Assembly: GCF_016894345.1 (NCBI RefSeq)
Contig: NZ_CP069798.1
Location: forward strand, 310,001-374,000
DNA: 64,000 nucleotides
Direction of reading: 5' to 3'
Source of the DNA: Paralysiella testudinis
GTDB lineage: Bacteria; Pseudomonadota; Gammaproteobacteria; Burkholderiales; Neisseriaceae
The notes beneath the pieces are model-generated. The model saw only the letters and a list, made by a program, of their open reading frames with translations, was not told the origin of the DNA and ran no database searches. Shown here piece after piece: positions 55,065-63,907 of the stretch. A program made the position numbers and the translations under genes. Position 1 is the stretch's first letter. Each line of letters starts with the position of its first letter.

Positions 55065-55466
55065 TCAGTCGAACCAAACAAGGCCTGGGTAAGGCTGGCT
55101 ACGTAAATGATTCAACCGTGTATCTAGGCTGCCAACATGAATTTCCAGTTTATGGCCATCCGGATCAAGCAAATATAGAGATGCCCCTTCGCTGCGGTTT
55201 TGTCGCCATTCCACCACTTCTTGCTCACGTATTTGGCGGACAAAATCATCAAAATGCTCGGCCTCAATAGCAAACGCCAAGTGTGTGTAATCGGTTTTCG
55301 GACAAGGCTCATCTTCCGATAAACACAACCACAAAGCACCACACGATAAATAAGCACCGCCCTGCCACTGCACCCGTACCCGTAAACCCAAAACCTGCGT
55401 ATAAAAATCCACTGACCGTGCCACATTGAGCACCGCCAAGGTTACATGACTGAGGCCGCTAAGCAT
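55065..55466 (-). CDS. FosA-like glutathione transferase (fosfomycin-resistance type)
   Basis: The 133-residue protein is close in length and sequence to FosA: MLSGLSHVTLAV (metal ligand His7), GAYLSCGALWLCLS, DYTHLAFAI (His64-equivalent), NRSEGASLYLLDPDGHKLEIHVGSL (Glu110-equivalent). FosA adds glutathione to fosfomycin. The K+ site and metal ligands look intact. One His common in chromosomal FosA (SHYFLDPDG) is Leu here. It overlaps the ynbC-like gene by eight bases, so it is coupled to it. Confidence 0.85.
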   Translation of the reverse strand: MLSGLSHVTLAVLNVARSVDFYTQVLGLRVRVQWQGGAYLSCGALWLCLSEDEPCPKTDYTHLAFAIEAEHFDDFVRQIREQEVVEWRQNRSEGASLYLLDPDGHKLEIHVGSLDTRLNHLRSQPYPGLVWFD

Positions 55467-57234
55467 GCTGGTTTTTCTGCATTGAGCAAGCCGATTCCCG
55501 CTTCACCGCCAGCGATACGGTAAAAATGCCGTCTTCGTCTATCCATTGGCGCACTTTGGCAAATCCGGCTTTGGCCACCAGCTGATCCATTTCCTGCTGG
55601 CTGCGGCGGCGCATCACCCAATCTTGGCCGTCGCGGTGGCTGGATAGGCAGCGGGCAATCATTTCCAGCTGCGGGTGCCACGGCTGGCCGGTGTAGATAA
55701 GATAGCCGCCGGTGTCGATGGCATCGCCAAAGCCGTAGAGCGAGTTTAAAATCAAATCGTTATCGGGAAACAGCTCGTGCAGGCCGGACACGATGCCTAA
55801 GGTGGGGCGTGGCTCGAGCTGTTGATAATTGCTGCGATCGTAGGCGTTTACTTCGTCAAAACGCACCAAATCCGCCAGCCCGCGTTCTTCAATCAATTTG
55901 CGCCCGGCGGCCACGTTCAGCGGACTGTAATCGCGCAGACGCACGCTGTCGGGGCGTTCGGTTGCGGTGAGGGCGTCCAGCACATAGCGGCCATGGCCGG
56001 CGGCGATGTCGAGCACATGCACTGGCTTGCCCGCCGCGCGCAATTGGCGCATGGCTGCCTGAATGGCTTGGCCGATATTCACTTTACGCTGGCGGATGCC
56101 ACGCCAGCCGATGGCGTTAAGGTAATTTTTGTCGATGGCGCGACCCAAGGCATTTTTGCCTTGCGGCTGGTTGCGGTAAACATAATCCAGTGTGCTGCCG
56201 GAATCAAAGCCGGTGTCCACCCCCAGTTTGACCCCGCTCGACCAATGCCGCCCCAGGCGAATCAGCCAGCGCTGTGCCGTCCAATAGGCGCCGCGTGGTG
56301 TCCACGGCGATAGGGGCGTGGCCAATTCGTCGGCTTCGCGGCGGCTGGCGCTGTGCAGGTGCGCATCGCTCACGTCTACGGCAGCAAACGGCTCGGCAAA
56401 ACGGGCGCGTACAAAGCGGCGGATTTGGGTAAACGCCTGCTCGCGGCCTTCTTCGCCCAAGGTGTCGTGGTAAAAGCCTTTTAATACGTGGCGCTCTTTG
56501 TGGCGGCTGCCCAAGCGGGTGTAAAAGTGGTGCTGCGGGCCGTGGTGTACCACCCAATCGCTGCCTGAAATCAACAGCTGAATCGGGGTGGTGATGGCGG
56601 CGGCATCGGCCACCACGCGGTCGGCGGCGTCATACAGCCCCAGCAAAATGCGCACGGAAATGGCGCGTGCAATCAGTGGGTCGTTGTTGTAGGAATCGAT
56701 GCGCGCCTGATTGTGGCTGAGGTAATGGGCTTTAACATAGCTTTGCACAAAAAAATTGCCGCGCAGCTTTTGCATCAGCCGCAAGCCGCTGCGGGCAAAC
56801 GGCACATACAGCTTCACTTTAAAGGCGGGCGATGCCAGCACGGCGCAGCGGATGGGCGGCGCATAATCGTGCAGCCACGTGCTCACCAACACCGCGCCCA
56901 CACTTTGGGCAATCACCACCATGTTTTGCGCCGCAATGCCGTAGGCTGCCTGAATATGGTCGACAAAATCCTGAATATCGGCCACCGAAGTGCCCAAACT
57001 GGGGCTATCGCCGCGCTCGCCCGGGCTCATGCCGTGGCCGCGGGCATCCCAGGCAAAATAAGCCATATCGTCCAAACCCAGCTCGTCGGCCACCAACATC
57101 ATGCGCCCGGAATGCTCGTGGCCGCGGTGAAACAGCAATATGGCTTTATCGCTACTGCCGTCTGCCGCCGGGCGGTAGCGGTAAAACAAGGCGGTGCCGT
57201 CTTGGGTGGTGAAGGTTTTTTGCTGTTCTTGCAT
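55459..57234 (-). CDS. YnbC-like bifunctional alpha/beta hydrolase / SAM methyltransferase
   Basis: The 591-residue protein has an N-terminal lysophospholipase-like hydrolase (LLFHRGHEHSGRM, nucleophile AQSVGA, late FYHDTLGE) and a C-terminal class I methyltransferase (motif I VLDIAAGHGRYVLDAL, post-I RLRDYSPLNVAAGRKL). The same fusion is E. coli YnbC. It probably acts on a lipid head group or acyl chain. GGAGCG lies before the ATG. It follows the ynbA-like gene by 37 bases. Confidence 0.88.
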   Translation of the reverse strand: MQEQQKTFTTQDGTALFYRYRPAADGSSDKAILLFHRGHEHSGRMMLVADELGLDDMAYFAWDARGHGMSPGERGDSPSLGTSVADIQDFVDHIQAAYGIAAQNMVVIAQSVGAVLVSTWLHDYAPPIRCAVLASPAFKVKLYVPFARSGLRLMQKLRGNFFVQSYVKAHYLSHNQARIDSYNNDPLIARAISVRILLGLYDAADRVVADAAAITTPIQLLISGSDWVVHHGPQHHFYTRLGSRHKERHVLKGFYHDTLGEEGREQAFTQIRRFVRARFAEPFAAVDVSDAHLHSASRREADELATPLSPWTPRGAYWTAQRWLIRLGRHWSSGVKLGVDTGFDSGSTLDYVYRNQPQGKNALGRAIDKNYLNAIGWRGIRQRKVNIGQAIQAAMRQLRAAGKPVHVLDIAAGHGRYVLDALTATERPDSVRLRDYSPLNVAAGRKLIEERGLADLVRFDEVNAYDRSNYQQLEPRPTLGIVSGLHELFPDNDLILNSLYGFGDAIDTGGYLIYTGQPWHPQLEMIARCLSSHRDGQDWVMRRRSQQEMDQLVAKAGFAKVRQWIDEDGIFTVSLAVKRESACSMQKNQHA

Positions 57235-57271
57235 GGGGCGCTCCGATGAAATGGAAAAGGTGAATAGGGTT

Positions 57272-57871
57272 TCAGGCAGCCTTTAAACCATTATGGATGC
57301 GCCGCCAGCATGTCCACAACAACAAGGGCAGCAGCAGCCACATCACTGCATTGAGCCAGCCGGGCAGGCTGCCTGCGAGCGCATACCATAAGCCCAGTGC
57401 GCCAAAGATAAACGCACGGTCGCTTTTGCCCAACGGGCCGTCGTAGCGGCGGCCGTTGCCGTGTACTTGGCCGAGCACGCCGCAAAATTCGCTCATGGCC
57501 GCCACAAAAATCAACAGGCCGATTTGCAGGCCGCCAAACGGCGCCACAAAGGCAAACGGCAAATACAGCGCCGCATCGGCCACCACATCGGTGATTTCGT
57601 TCAGGTAGCCGCCCAAAGCCGACTGTTGGCCGAATTCGCGTGCCAACATGCCATCTACCGCATTGAGCGCCATGCGCACAAACAGCCAAACAGGCAGCAG
57701 CCAAAACAGGCCGCTGTGCCCAGCCGCCAAAGCCAACACCACACCCAGCAGCACCGACACCGCACAAGCGGCCAGCGTCACCTGATTGGCGGTCACGCCT
57801 TTGCCGTGCAAATAGCGCACACCGGGGCGCAGCAGATTTTGAAACCGTGGCTTAAGGGCATAAATACTCAT
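57272..57871 (-). CDS. YnbA-like CDP-alcohol phosphatidyltransferase
   Basis: The 199-residue membrane protein has the CDP-alcohol signature DGMLAREFGQQSALGGYLNE and ITDVVAD; in place of the usual first Asp of the second pair it has NE, as is common for YnbA-type members. It should swap CMP of a CDP-lipid for an unknown alcohol. The start at 57871 is chosen by homology; 57901 is possible. Followed directly by the ynbC-like gene. Confidence 0.85.
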   Translation of the reverse strand: MSIYALKPRFQNLLRPGVRYLHGKGVTANQVTLAACAVSVLLGVVLALAAGHSGLFWLLPVWLFVRMALNAVDGMLAREFGQQSALGGYLNEITDVVADAALYLPFAFVAPFGGLQIGLLIFVAAMSEFCGVLGQVHGNGRRYDGPLGKSDRAFIFGALGLWYALAGSLPGWLNAVMWLLLPLLLWTCWRRIHNGLKAA

Positions 57872-57952
57872 GGCAACAAACACCTTGGATGGCAACCGCA
57901 TGGTTTTACCATAATTTATGCAAGCTGACCAATGCGCCTATAGCCCGATATA

Positions 57953-57985
57953 AAAAAGCCGCACCGGCAATACGGTGCGGCTTTT
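57953..57985. terminator. Terminator between misS and the ynbA-like gene
   Basis: AAAAGCCGCACCG-GCAATA-CGGTGCGGCTTTT, a 13-bp stem with A and U tracts on both sides, beyond the misS stop codon. A strong intrinsic terminator; an uptake-sequence pair lies before it at about 58004-58054. Confidence 0.92.
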
Positions 57986-58043
57986 AATCTGTTTAATGAT
58001 ATCAAGGCTGCCTGAAAGGCAATAATGATGCTGTTTAAACTTT

Positions 58044-59465
58044 TCAGGCAGCCTTGATATTGGCCGTTGCTTTTTTACCGTCTTCTTTTTTCTCCGTCCA
58101 CTTGGGCAGCACAAACTGCATAATCAGCCCGTTGGGCTTGCGGTTGGCGGCGCTGATTTTGCCGCCGTGGCGCTCGGTAATGTGTTTGGCCAGCGCCAGC
58201 CCCAAGCCGGTACCGGGTTTATTGGCGCTGCTGTCGGCGCGGTAAAAGGCGGTGAAAATATGTGGCAGCTGGGTTTCGGCCACGCCCGGGCCGTTGTCGC
58301 TGATGTCCACCTGCCATTGCTGCTTGCCCGCTTCGCGCAGGCACAGCTGGATGGTGCTGCCTTCGGGGCTGTAGGCCATGGCATTACGCAACACATTGTC
58401 AAACGCGCGGTAGAGATAACCGGCATTGCCCAGCACCTGTGCTGCTTCGGGTATGCTGCACTGCCATTGTAGTTGTTGCTGCTTTTGCGCCGCCAGCTCT
58501 TGGTTATCGTCGAGCAATTGCTGCAAAAACGGCACCAGCAGCAAAGGCTCTTTTTCCATTTCCACATTGGCGGTTTCCAGCCGCGACAAGGTGAGCAGCT
58601 CGCCCACTAGGCCGTCCATGCGCGCCAATTCGGCTTCCAGCCGCTGTAAATGCTGTTCCTGTTTTTGCGGCTGCACTTGAATCAGCCCTACAATCGCCTG
58701 CATCCGCGCCAAGGGCGAGCGCATTTCGTGCGACACGTGATGCAGCAAATGGCGCTCTTTTTCCACCAGCTTTTGCAGCTGTTTGGCCATGCGGTCAAAC
58801 TGCACCGCCAGCAAATAAAGCTCGTCTTGGCGCCCGGCCAGCTGGTGCGATACGCGGGTTTCCAAGTCGCCCCCGGCCAAGCGGTTCATGCCGCGCGCCA
58901 GTAGGCGGATGGGCTGGGTGATGTTGCTGGCCAGAATATAGGCGGTGAGCAAGCCCACCACCACGATAAAGCCCAAAATAATGAATTCATGCCAAATCGG
59001 CGCCACCGGTAGGCCGGGAATCAGAAACGGGCTGGGCGGGCGCGGCACTTGTTCTTTGTCCCAATCGCGCACGAAAAACAGGTATTCCTCGCCCAAGCGG
59101 TTGTAGGCTACCTGCACCAACGGCGATTCGGGGTGCATCATGGCGTATTCGTGTGCCAGCTGGATGGTGGCCACATCCACCGGCCGCGCCATAATGTCGG
59201 TTTTGTCGTCGCCACGAATCACATACAGGTTTTCACTGCCGGGGTTGTTGCCCCATTCCTGTAATTGCTCGCGCACACCGGCGTCACCGCGCATGTGAAA
59301 GGCGGTAACGGTGCTGCGCAGCAGGCTGGCTTCAAACGAGCGCAGTTGCTTGAAGCGGGTTTCGGCCACCGTGCTTTGCACCAGCCAAAAAGAAAAACTC
59401 GCCACAAATATGGCGCAGATAATCACGGCGCAAAATGTGGCGAAGATTCGTTGGAAAAGTTTCAT
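58044..59465 (-). CDS. misS: Sensor histidine kinase MisS (CpxA-type)
   Basis: The 473-residue inner-membrane kinase has two membrane helices (IFATFCAVIICAIFVASFSFWLV and IILGFIVVVGLLTAYILA) around a periplasmic sensor domain, a HAMP domain, the phospho-acceptor His in HHVSHEMRSPLARMQ and the ATPase motifs SDNGPGV and GTGLGLALAKH. In Neisseria MisS (CpxA-like) with MisR senses envelope stress. Start MKLFQRIF at 59465. Confidence 0.92.
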   Translation of the reverse strand: MKLFQRIFATFCAVIICAIFVASFSFWLVQSTVAETRFKQLRSFEASLLRSTVTAFHMRGDAGVREQLQEWGNNPGSENLYVIRGDDKTDIMARPVDVATIQLAHEYAMMHPESPLVQVAYNRLGEEYLFFVRDWDKEQVPRPPSPFLIPGLPVAPIWHEFIILGFIVVVGLLTAYILASNITQPIRLLARGMNRLAGGDLETRVSHQLAGRQDELYLLAVQFDRMAKQLQKLVEKERHLLHHVSHEMRSPLARMQAIVGLIQVQPQKQEQHLQRLEAELARMDGLVGELLTLSRLETANVEMEKEPLLLVPFLQQLLDDNQELAAQKQQQLQWQCSIPEAAQVLGNAGYLYRAFDNVLRNAMAYSPEGSTIQLCLREAGKQQWQVDISDNGPGVAETQLPHIFTAFYRADSSANKPGTGLGLALAKHITERHGGKISAANRKPNGLIMQFVLPKWTEKKEDGKKATANIKAA

Positions 59466-59547
59466 GGGCTCGTTTGGCAGCGGGGCAACCGGCATCAGCT
59501 ATTTCAGGCAGCCTGAAAGCAGCGTGCCCTCTGCCCCGCAGCGGGAT

Positions 59548-60225
59548 TCAGTTTTTCACAAACAAATAACCCAAACCGCGCACAGTCTGAATCAGCGAGG
59601 CATCGCCCAATTTGTGGCGGATGCTGGAAATATGTACATCAATGCTGCGGTCGAATTTAGCCAGTTTGCGATCCAGCGCCTCCAGCGACAAAGTTTCTTT
59701 GCTCACCACTTGGCCGGCGTGGCGCATCAGCACTTCCAACAGATTGAATTCGGTGCTGGTGAGTTCCAGCGGTGCTTCGCCGATACTGGCTTGGCGCTTG
59801 GCCGGATACAGGGTAACGCCGCTTACGGCAATCACGTTGGGCGAATTATTGCCTTCGGCCTGGCTTTGGGTGCGGCGCAAAATGGCGTTGATGCGCGCCA
59901 GCAGTTCGCGCGGCTGGCAGGGTTTGGGCACGTAGTCGTCGGCGCCCATTTCCAGGCCGATGATGCGGTCGATGTCGTCGCCCTTGGCGGTGAGCATGAT
60001 GATGGGGATTTTGCTTTGTGCACGCACGGTTTTGAGTACGTCCAAACCGTTCATTTTCGGCATCATCGAGTCCAGCACCACCACATCGTACTGGGCGGAC
60101 AAAATTTCCTCTACCCCCGCTTCACCATCGGGCACGCTGTGCACGTCCAGCCCTTCGGCAGTGAGGTATTCGGTCAGCAGTTCGGTCAGCAGGTTGTCGT
60201 CGTCAACCAGTAAAATGCGGCTCAT
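59548..60225 (-). CDS. misR: Response regulator MisR (CpxR-type)
   Basis: The 225-residue regulator has the receiver with DDD at 8-10, phospho-acceptor Asp52 in VVVLDSMMPKMNG, Thr/Lys at MLTAKG and VPKP. It ends with an OmpR-type DNA-binding domain (LTSTEFNLLEVLMRHAGQVVSKE, SIDVHISSIRHKLG, VRGLGYLF). It precedes misS by 82 bases in the same unit. In Neisseria the pair controls envelope genes and dsb genes. Confidence 0.94.
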   Translation of the reverse strand: MSRILLVDDDNLLTELLTEYLTAEGLDVHSVPDGEAGVEEILSAQYDVVVLDSMMPKMNGLDVLKTVRAQSKIPIIMLTAKGDDIDRIIGLEMGADDYVPKPCQPRELLARINAILRRTQSQAEGNNSPNVIAVSGVTLYPAKRQASIGEAPLELTSTEFNLLEVLMRHAGQVVSKETLSLEALDRKLAKFDRSIDVHISSIRHKLGDASLIQTVRGLGYLFVKN

Positions 60226-60359
60226 GGTTCTTCCTTTGGTCTAAAATCGGCCCCATAAACCAAATGGGGCGAGTGTGTCGGCTTTATGTTATCACGGCGA
60301 CTTGATTTGTCTTTACATTTGCGCTGCATTTGCTCATTTTTTCAATCTGCGCACAATCG

Positions 60360-62180
60360 TTAATTCGCTACCGCGCCGGCACAAGTAAGCTGGCGCCCGG
60401 TATTGCGGGTGTATTGGTCGCAATCGGTTTGCAGCTGCTGGCGCAAGGCAGCCGCCGAGGGCTGTTGTTGTGTTTTGTCGGCAAAATAAGGTATCAGCGC
60501 CGGATAATAGCGTGCCATTTGCCGCAGCCATTGTTGAGCGCCGGAATCATCACCGGCTTGCGCCAAATACAGGCCACGCACAAAGGTGTTGCTGTAAGGG
60601 CGGTAGCGCCCAGCCAAATCGGCAGCCTGCCGCCCCCACTCGGGTAACGGCGCTTGCGCGGCGTCTATTTTTTGCACCAGCGTCATGTCCACATAATAGC
60701 GCAGCCAATATTCACGGGCGCGCAGTTGGCTTAGCGCATCAATATTTTGCTGCGCCACCGCCGTATCATTGCTGCTGCGCCCAGCGGTGAGCAAGTCTTG
60801 ATACACCACGCCCACACGCATCAAATCGGCCATCATTAGCAAGCATACCAACACCAAACTCCAGCGAAAGCGCATGGGTTTGGTCGGTGTAAATTCCGCT
60901 GCTGGAGTCAGCGCCAACATCAACGCAAACACCGCCAGAAAATACACATACCACAGCGGATATTCCAACATGCTGTGGCACAGGCTCACCAGCAGCATCA
61001 GGGTTAAAATCATCGAAGCGGCAGAAAACGGGCGGCGCAGAAAACCCCACGCCACCCACACAAACCCGACCACCACCAACAGCGTGCCCACCAGCCCGGT
61101 TTCGGCCAGCAGCTGCAAAATCAGATTATGGGTGTGGGTAAACAGCACATTAGCACCATAGGTGCGGAAACCTTGTGTATAAATGCTGCTGTCTGCAAAG
61201 CCTTGATAGGCATAACTGCCCCAGCCGTAACCAAAGCCCGGCTGCGCCAAAAATAACTGCCATGCCTTGTGCCATTCCGGCATACGGGCATCTTGTTCCA
61301 AAGGCGATGCGCCCATCCGTCCGGCACCCGACTCAAAACGCACACCCTCCAGCCAAGCCAGCAAAGGGCTGAGCAAAAATTGTGCCGCCAACACCAAACC
61401 GATGGCCAAGGCCACAATCGCAATCAGCCGGTTGGCTTCGCGCCCGCCGCGCCAGCGCCAAAAACCCAAGGCCAAGCCGATGGCAATCACATAGGAAATA
61501 ATGGTACGCGAACCCACCAAGCCCATCACTCCGGTGAGCCACAACATCAGCAGCAAGGCCAGCCAGCCGCTGAGTTTGCGCTCGTGCCACAAATAGCACA
61601 GCGCCAGCACGCCCCACATCAGGTAATGCCCCAAATGATTGCGCTGCCCCAGCTGCCCGAAAACATAATATTTGCCCGGTCCGGCCAGCAAACCGGGTAA
61701 CCAACTGGTTTCACCGATAAACTGCAACACAGCTACCAGGCTTTGCAGATAGGCCCCGGCCAATAAAGCCCACGCCAAGATCACCACCGCCTGCTGCTGG
61801 CCGATGCGCAGCACCCACGCCCGTGCCGACCACGACAACAACGCCAGCCCCACAAATATGGCGGCAGTCATGTCCGATTGGCTAGCATAGGGTAAGGCCA
61901 TGGCGCGCGCCTGCACCACCAACAACAGCGCCAACAGCAACCAGTAAACACTGGCACGCGGCAGGCGCACGGCGTGCTGTTGGGTCAACGCCGTGAGTGC
62001 GGTGAGCGCCGCAGCAAACAACAGTGCGCCGCCTTCCAGATATAAGCCGGCCAACGGCCCGGTGCGCCACGACGACAGAAACGGCACCACACACAATAAA
62101 GCCAACCCTAGCCACCACACCCACGTGGCCGATACGCCGCCACGCTCATGCCAAGCCGCGGCTACATTGTCCCGAATCAT
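60360..62180 (-). CDS. pglL: PglL-type O-oligosaccharyltransferase
   Basis: The 606-residue membrane protein has about 12 helices, the Wzy_C/PglL blocks (GQLGQRNHLGHYLMWG, GSRTIISYV, FTHTHNLILQLLAETG, EYPLWYVYFLAVFALM) and a periplasmic C-terminal domain. It moves lipid-linked glycans to Ser/Thr of pilin and other periplasmic proteins. WaaL ligases are related, but the QLGQRNH block is typical of PglL. The ATG overlaps the stop of the DUF2069 gene. Confidence 0.85.
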   Translation of the reverse strand: MIRDNVAAAWHERGGVSATWVWWLGLALLCVVPFLSSWRTGPLAGLYLEGGALLFAAALTALTALTQQHAVRLPRASVYWLLLALLLVVQARAMALPYASQSDMTAAIFVGLALLSWSARAWVLRIGQQQAVVILAWALLAGAYLQSLVAVLQFIGETSWLPGLLAGPGKYYVFGQLGQRNHLGHYLMWGVLALCYLWHERKLSGWLALLLMLWLTGVMGLVGSRTIISYVIAIGLALGFWRWRGGREANRLIAIVALAIGLVLAAQFLLSPLLAWLEGVRFESGAGRMGASPLEQDARMPEWHKAWQLFLAQPGFGYGWGSYAYQGFADSSIYTQGFRTYGANVLFTHTHNLILQLLAETGLVGTLLVVVGFVWVAWGFLRRPFSAASMILTLMLLVSLCHSMLEYPLWYVYFLAVFALMLALTPAAEFTPTKPMRFRWSLVLVCLLMMADLMRVGVVYQDLLTAGRSSNDTAVAQQNIDALSQLRAREYWLRYYVDMTLVQKIDAAQAPLPEWGRQAADLAGRYRPYSNTFVRGLYLAQAGDDSGAQQWLRQMARYYPALIPYFADKTQQQPSAAALRQQLQTDCDQYTRNTGRQLTCAGAVAN

Positions 62181-62530
62181 GCTGCCTCCCGCCGTGCCAA
62201 CTGCAAATAACGCAAATCGGCCACAAAAAACACCACCGCACACAGCAATGCCGCCGCGGCACACCAACGGCTGGCCGCTGTGGCATCAAACAAACGCATT
62301 ACCGCCTCGGCGGCATAAAACAACACCAACATGCTGGCATATTGATAAGTATAAATTTTGCCCTTGAGTATGCCCGCCAGCGGCAAGCATAACGGCAAGG
62401 CCTTGAGCGCCAGCCACGAGCCACCCGAACGCAACGGCGCCCACCACAGCTCCCAACCCAGACTGATGATGATCAGCCCCACCCATGCCGTTATTGCCAC
62501 AAGCAAAATCTGTTGCCGGTTTAGTTTCAT
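62177..62530 (-). CDS. DUF2069 family membrane protein
   Basis: A 117-residue membrane protein with four helices and the family block WELWWAPLRSGGSWLALKALPL, then GKIYTYQYASMLVLFYAAEAVMR. Function unknown. The start is uncertain: MKLNRQQ at 62530 is the best by homology, other ATGs lie at 62542 and 62548. It overlaps pglL by four bases. It lies 47 bases beyond the tat hairpin. Confidence 0.82.
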   Translation of the reverse strand: MKLNRQQILLVAITAWVGLIIISLGWELWWAPLRSGGSWLALKALPLCLPLAGILKGKIYTYQYASMLVLFYAAEAVMRLFDATAASRWCAAAALLCAVVFFVADLRYLQLARREAA

Positions 62531-62569
62531 TACGATTGCCATTGCCATTATCTTTACTTGATACATATA

Positions 62570-62599
62570 CTTCAGGCTGCCTGAAAAGGCAGCCTGAAG
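62570..62599. terminator. Inverted uptake-sequence hairpin after tatC
   Basis: CTTCAGGCTGCC-TGAAAA-GGCAGCCTGAAG, a 12-bp perfect stem, 48 bases beyond the tatC stop codon on the minus strand. A likely end or attenuator of the tat operon. Confidence 0.7.
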
Positions 62600-62646
62600 C
62601 GAATTTGTTGCCATTGTAGCGGATTGCGTGCACGCCGGGTTTGGTT

Positions 62647-63414
62647 TTATTCCTCATCCGCAGACACGCTGGCTGCCCGCTTGCCCAGCAAACGGCAGCA
62701 CACAATGCCCAGCTCATAGAGCACAATCAGCGGCAGTGCCAGTAAGGTTTGTGAAATCACATCCGGCGGGGTCACAATCGCCGCCACCACAAAAGCGCCC
62801 ACAATCACATACGCCCGCGCCGTTTTCAGCTGTGCCACGCTCACCACCCCCATGCGGTTCAGCAAAATCACCACCACCGGGGTTTCAAACACCACACCAA
62901 ACGCCACAAACATGCCCAACACAAACGACAAGTATTTGTCGATGTCGGTGGCCATGCTCACGCCCGCCGGCGTGACCCCGGCCAGAAATTTAAACACCAC
63001 CGGAAACACAAAAAAGTAGGCAAAGGCCATCCCCGCAAAAAACAGCACTATGCTGGAAAACAGCACCGGGAAAATCAGCCGTTTTTCATGTCGGTAGAGG
63101 CCGGGCGCCACAAAGGCCCATACTTGGTAAAGGGTGTGCGGTAAGGTGATTAAAAATGCCACCATCAAGGTCACTTTCACCGGCACAAAAAACGGCGCAA
63201 TCACATCGGTGGCAATCATGCTGGTGCCCGCCGGCAGGTTTACCATCAAGGGCTGCGCCACAAAGGTATACAGCTTTTGCGCAAACGGCATCAGCGCAAA
63301 AAAACACACCAGCAATACCAACACCAGCCACATCAGGCGGCGGCGCAATTCCAGCAGGTGGGCCATCAGCGTTTGCGGCTCGGCTTGCGGTTCGGCGGGC
63401 GAAGGGGAAGACAT
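62647..63414 (-). CDS. tatC: Sec-independent translocase subunit TatC
   Basis: The 255-residue protein starts MSSPSPAEPQAEPQTLMAHLLELRRRL; LMAHLLELRRRL is the TatC N-terminal motif. Six membrane helices follow (for example FPVLFSSIVLFFAGMAFAYFFVFP) with YQVWAFVAPGLYRHEKR and FGVVFETPVVVILLNRMG. It binds twin-arginine signal peptides and builds the pore with TatA/B. Confidence 0.96.
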   Translation of the reverse strand: MSSPSPAEPQAEPQTLMAHLLELRRRLMWLVLVLLVCFFALMPFAQKLYTFVAQPLMVNLPAGTSMIATDVIAPFFVPVKVTLMVAFLITLPHTLYQVWAFVAPGLYRHEKRLIFPVLFSSIVLFFAGMAFAYFFVFPVVFKFLAGVTPAGVSMATDIDKYLSFVLGMFVAFGVVFETPVVVILLNRMGVVSVAQLKTARAYVIVGAFVVAAIVTPPDVISQTLLALPLIVLYELGIVCCRLLGKRAASVSADEE

Positions 63415-63421
63415 ACAGAAC

Positions 63422-63901
63422 TTATTCCGGTAACGAATGACGGCGCACCCGCAATTGCGGGCGTGCACGGGGGCGCGGGCGCAAATCGCGTTTGCGCTGC
63501 AAGGCTTGACGGCGCAACGACACCGTGTGCGTGTGATTCGCGCTAGGCCAATTGGGCGGGGGCGTGTCTGTGGCGAAATCGGCCGGGCTGCGTTGCGGCG
63601 GCAGCCGCTCCCACGCCGGGCGTTGCTGCCAGTCGGGCAAATCGGCATTGAGCGCCTGTGCGCTTTGGCTGAGCTCCTGCTGTAGCTGCCGCGCCGCTGC
63701 GGTTAGACCGTCTTTGGCCTCCACCAATTCGGCCATGCCCGCCTGCGTGCTTAAATCGGTTTTGATGTTGGCAACAAAATGCTGTAAGCGACCCAGCCAC
63801 TGTCCGGCGGTGCGTGCCACCTTGGGCAGCCGCTCTGGCCCCAACACCACCAGCGCCACCACCGCAATCAGCAGCATTTCGCTGAAACCCATTTCAAACA
63901 T
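63422..63901 (-). CDS. tatB: Sec-independent translocase subunit TatB
   Basis: The 159-residue protein begins MFEMGFSEMLLIAVVALVVLGPERLP, the TatB helix with the Glu and the Gly-Pro hinge. An amphipathic helix and a long, basic Pro/Arg-rich tail follow. It stands between TatA and TatC in substrate transfer. It lies seven bases before tatC. Confidence 0.95.
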   Translation of the reverse strand: MFEMGFSEMLLIAVVALVVLGPERLPKVARTAGQWLGRLQHFVANIKTDLSTQAGMAELVEAKDGLTAAARQLQQELSQSAQALNADLPDWQQRPAWERLPPQRSPADFATDTPPPNWPSANHTHTVSLRRQALQRKRDLRPRPRARPQLRVRRHSLPE

Positions 63902-63907
63902 GGCGGT

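Noticed and set aside
59311..60213. 300-codon plus-strand frame opposite misR/misS
   Set aside because: Antisense shadow of a high-GC gene; no motifs, and misR reads perfectly on the other strand.
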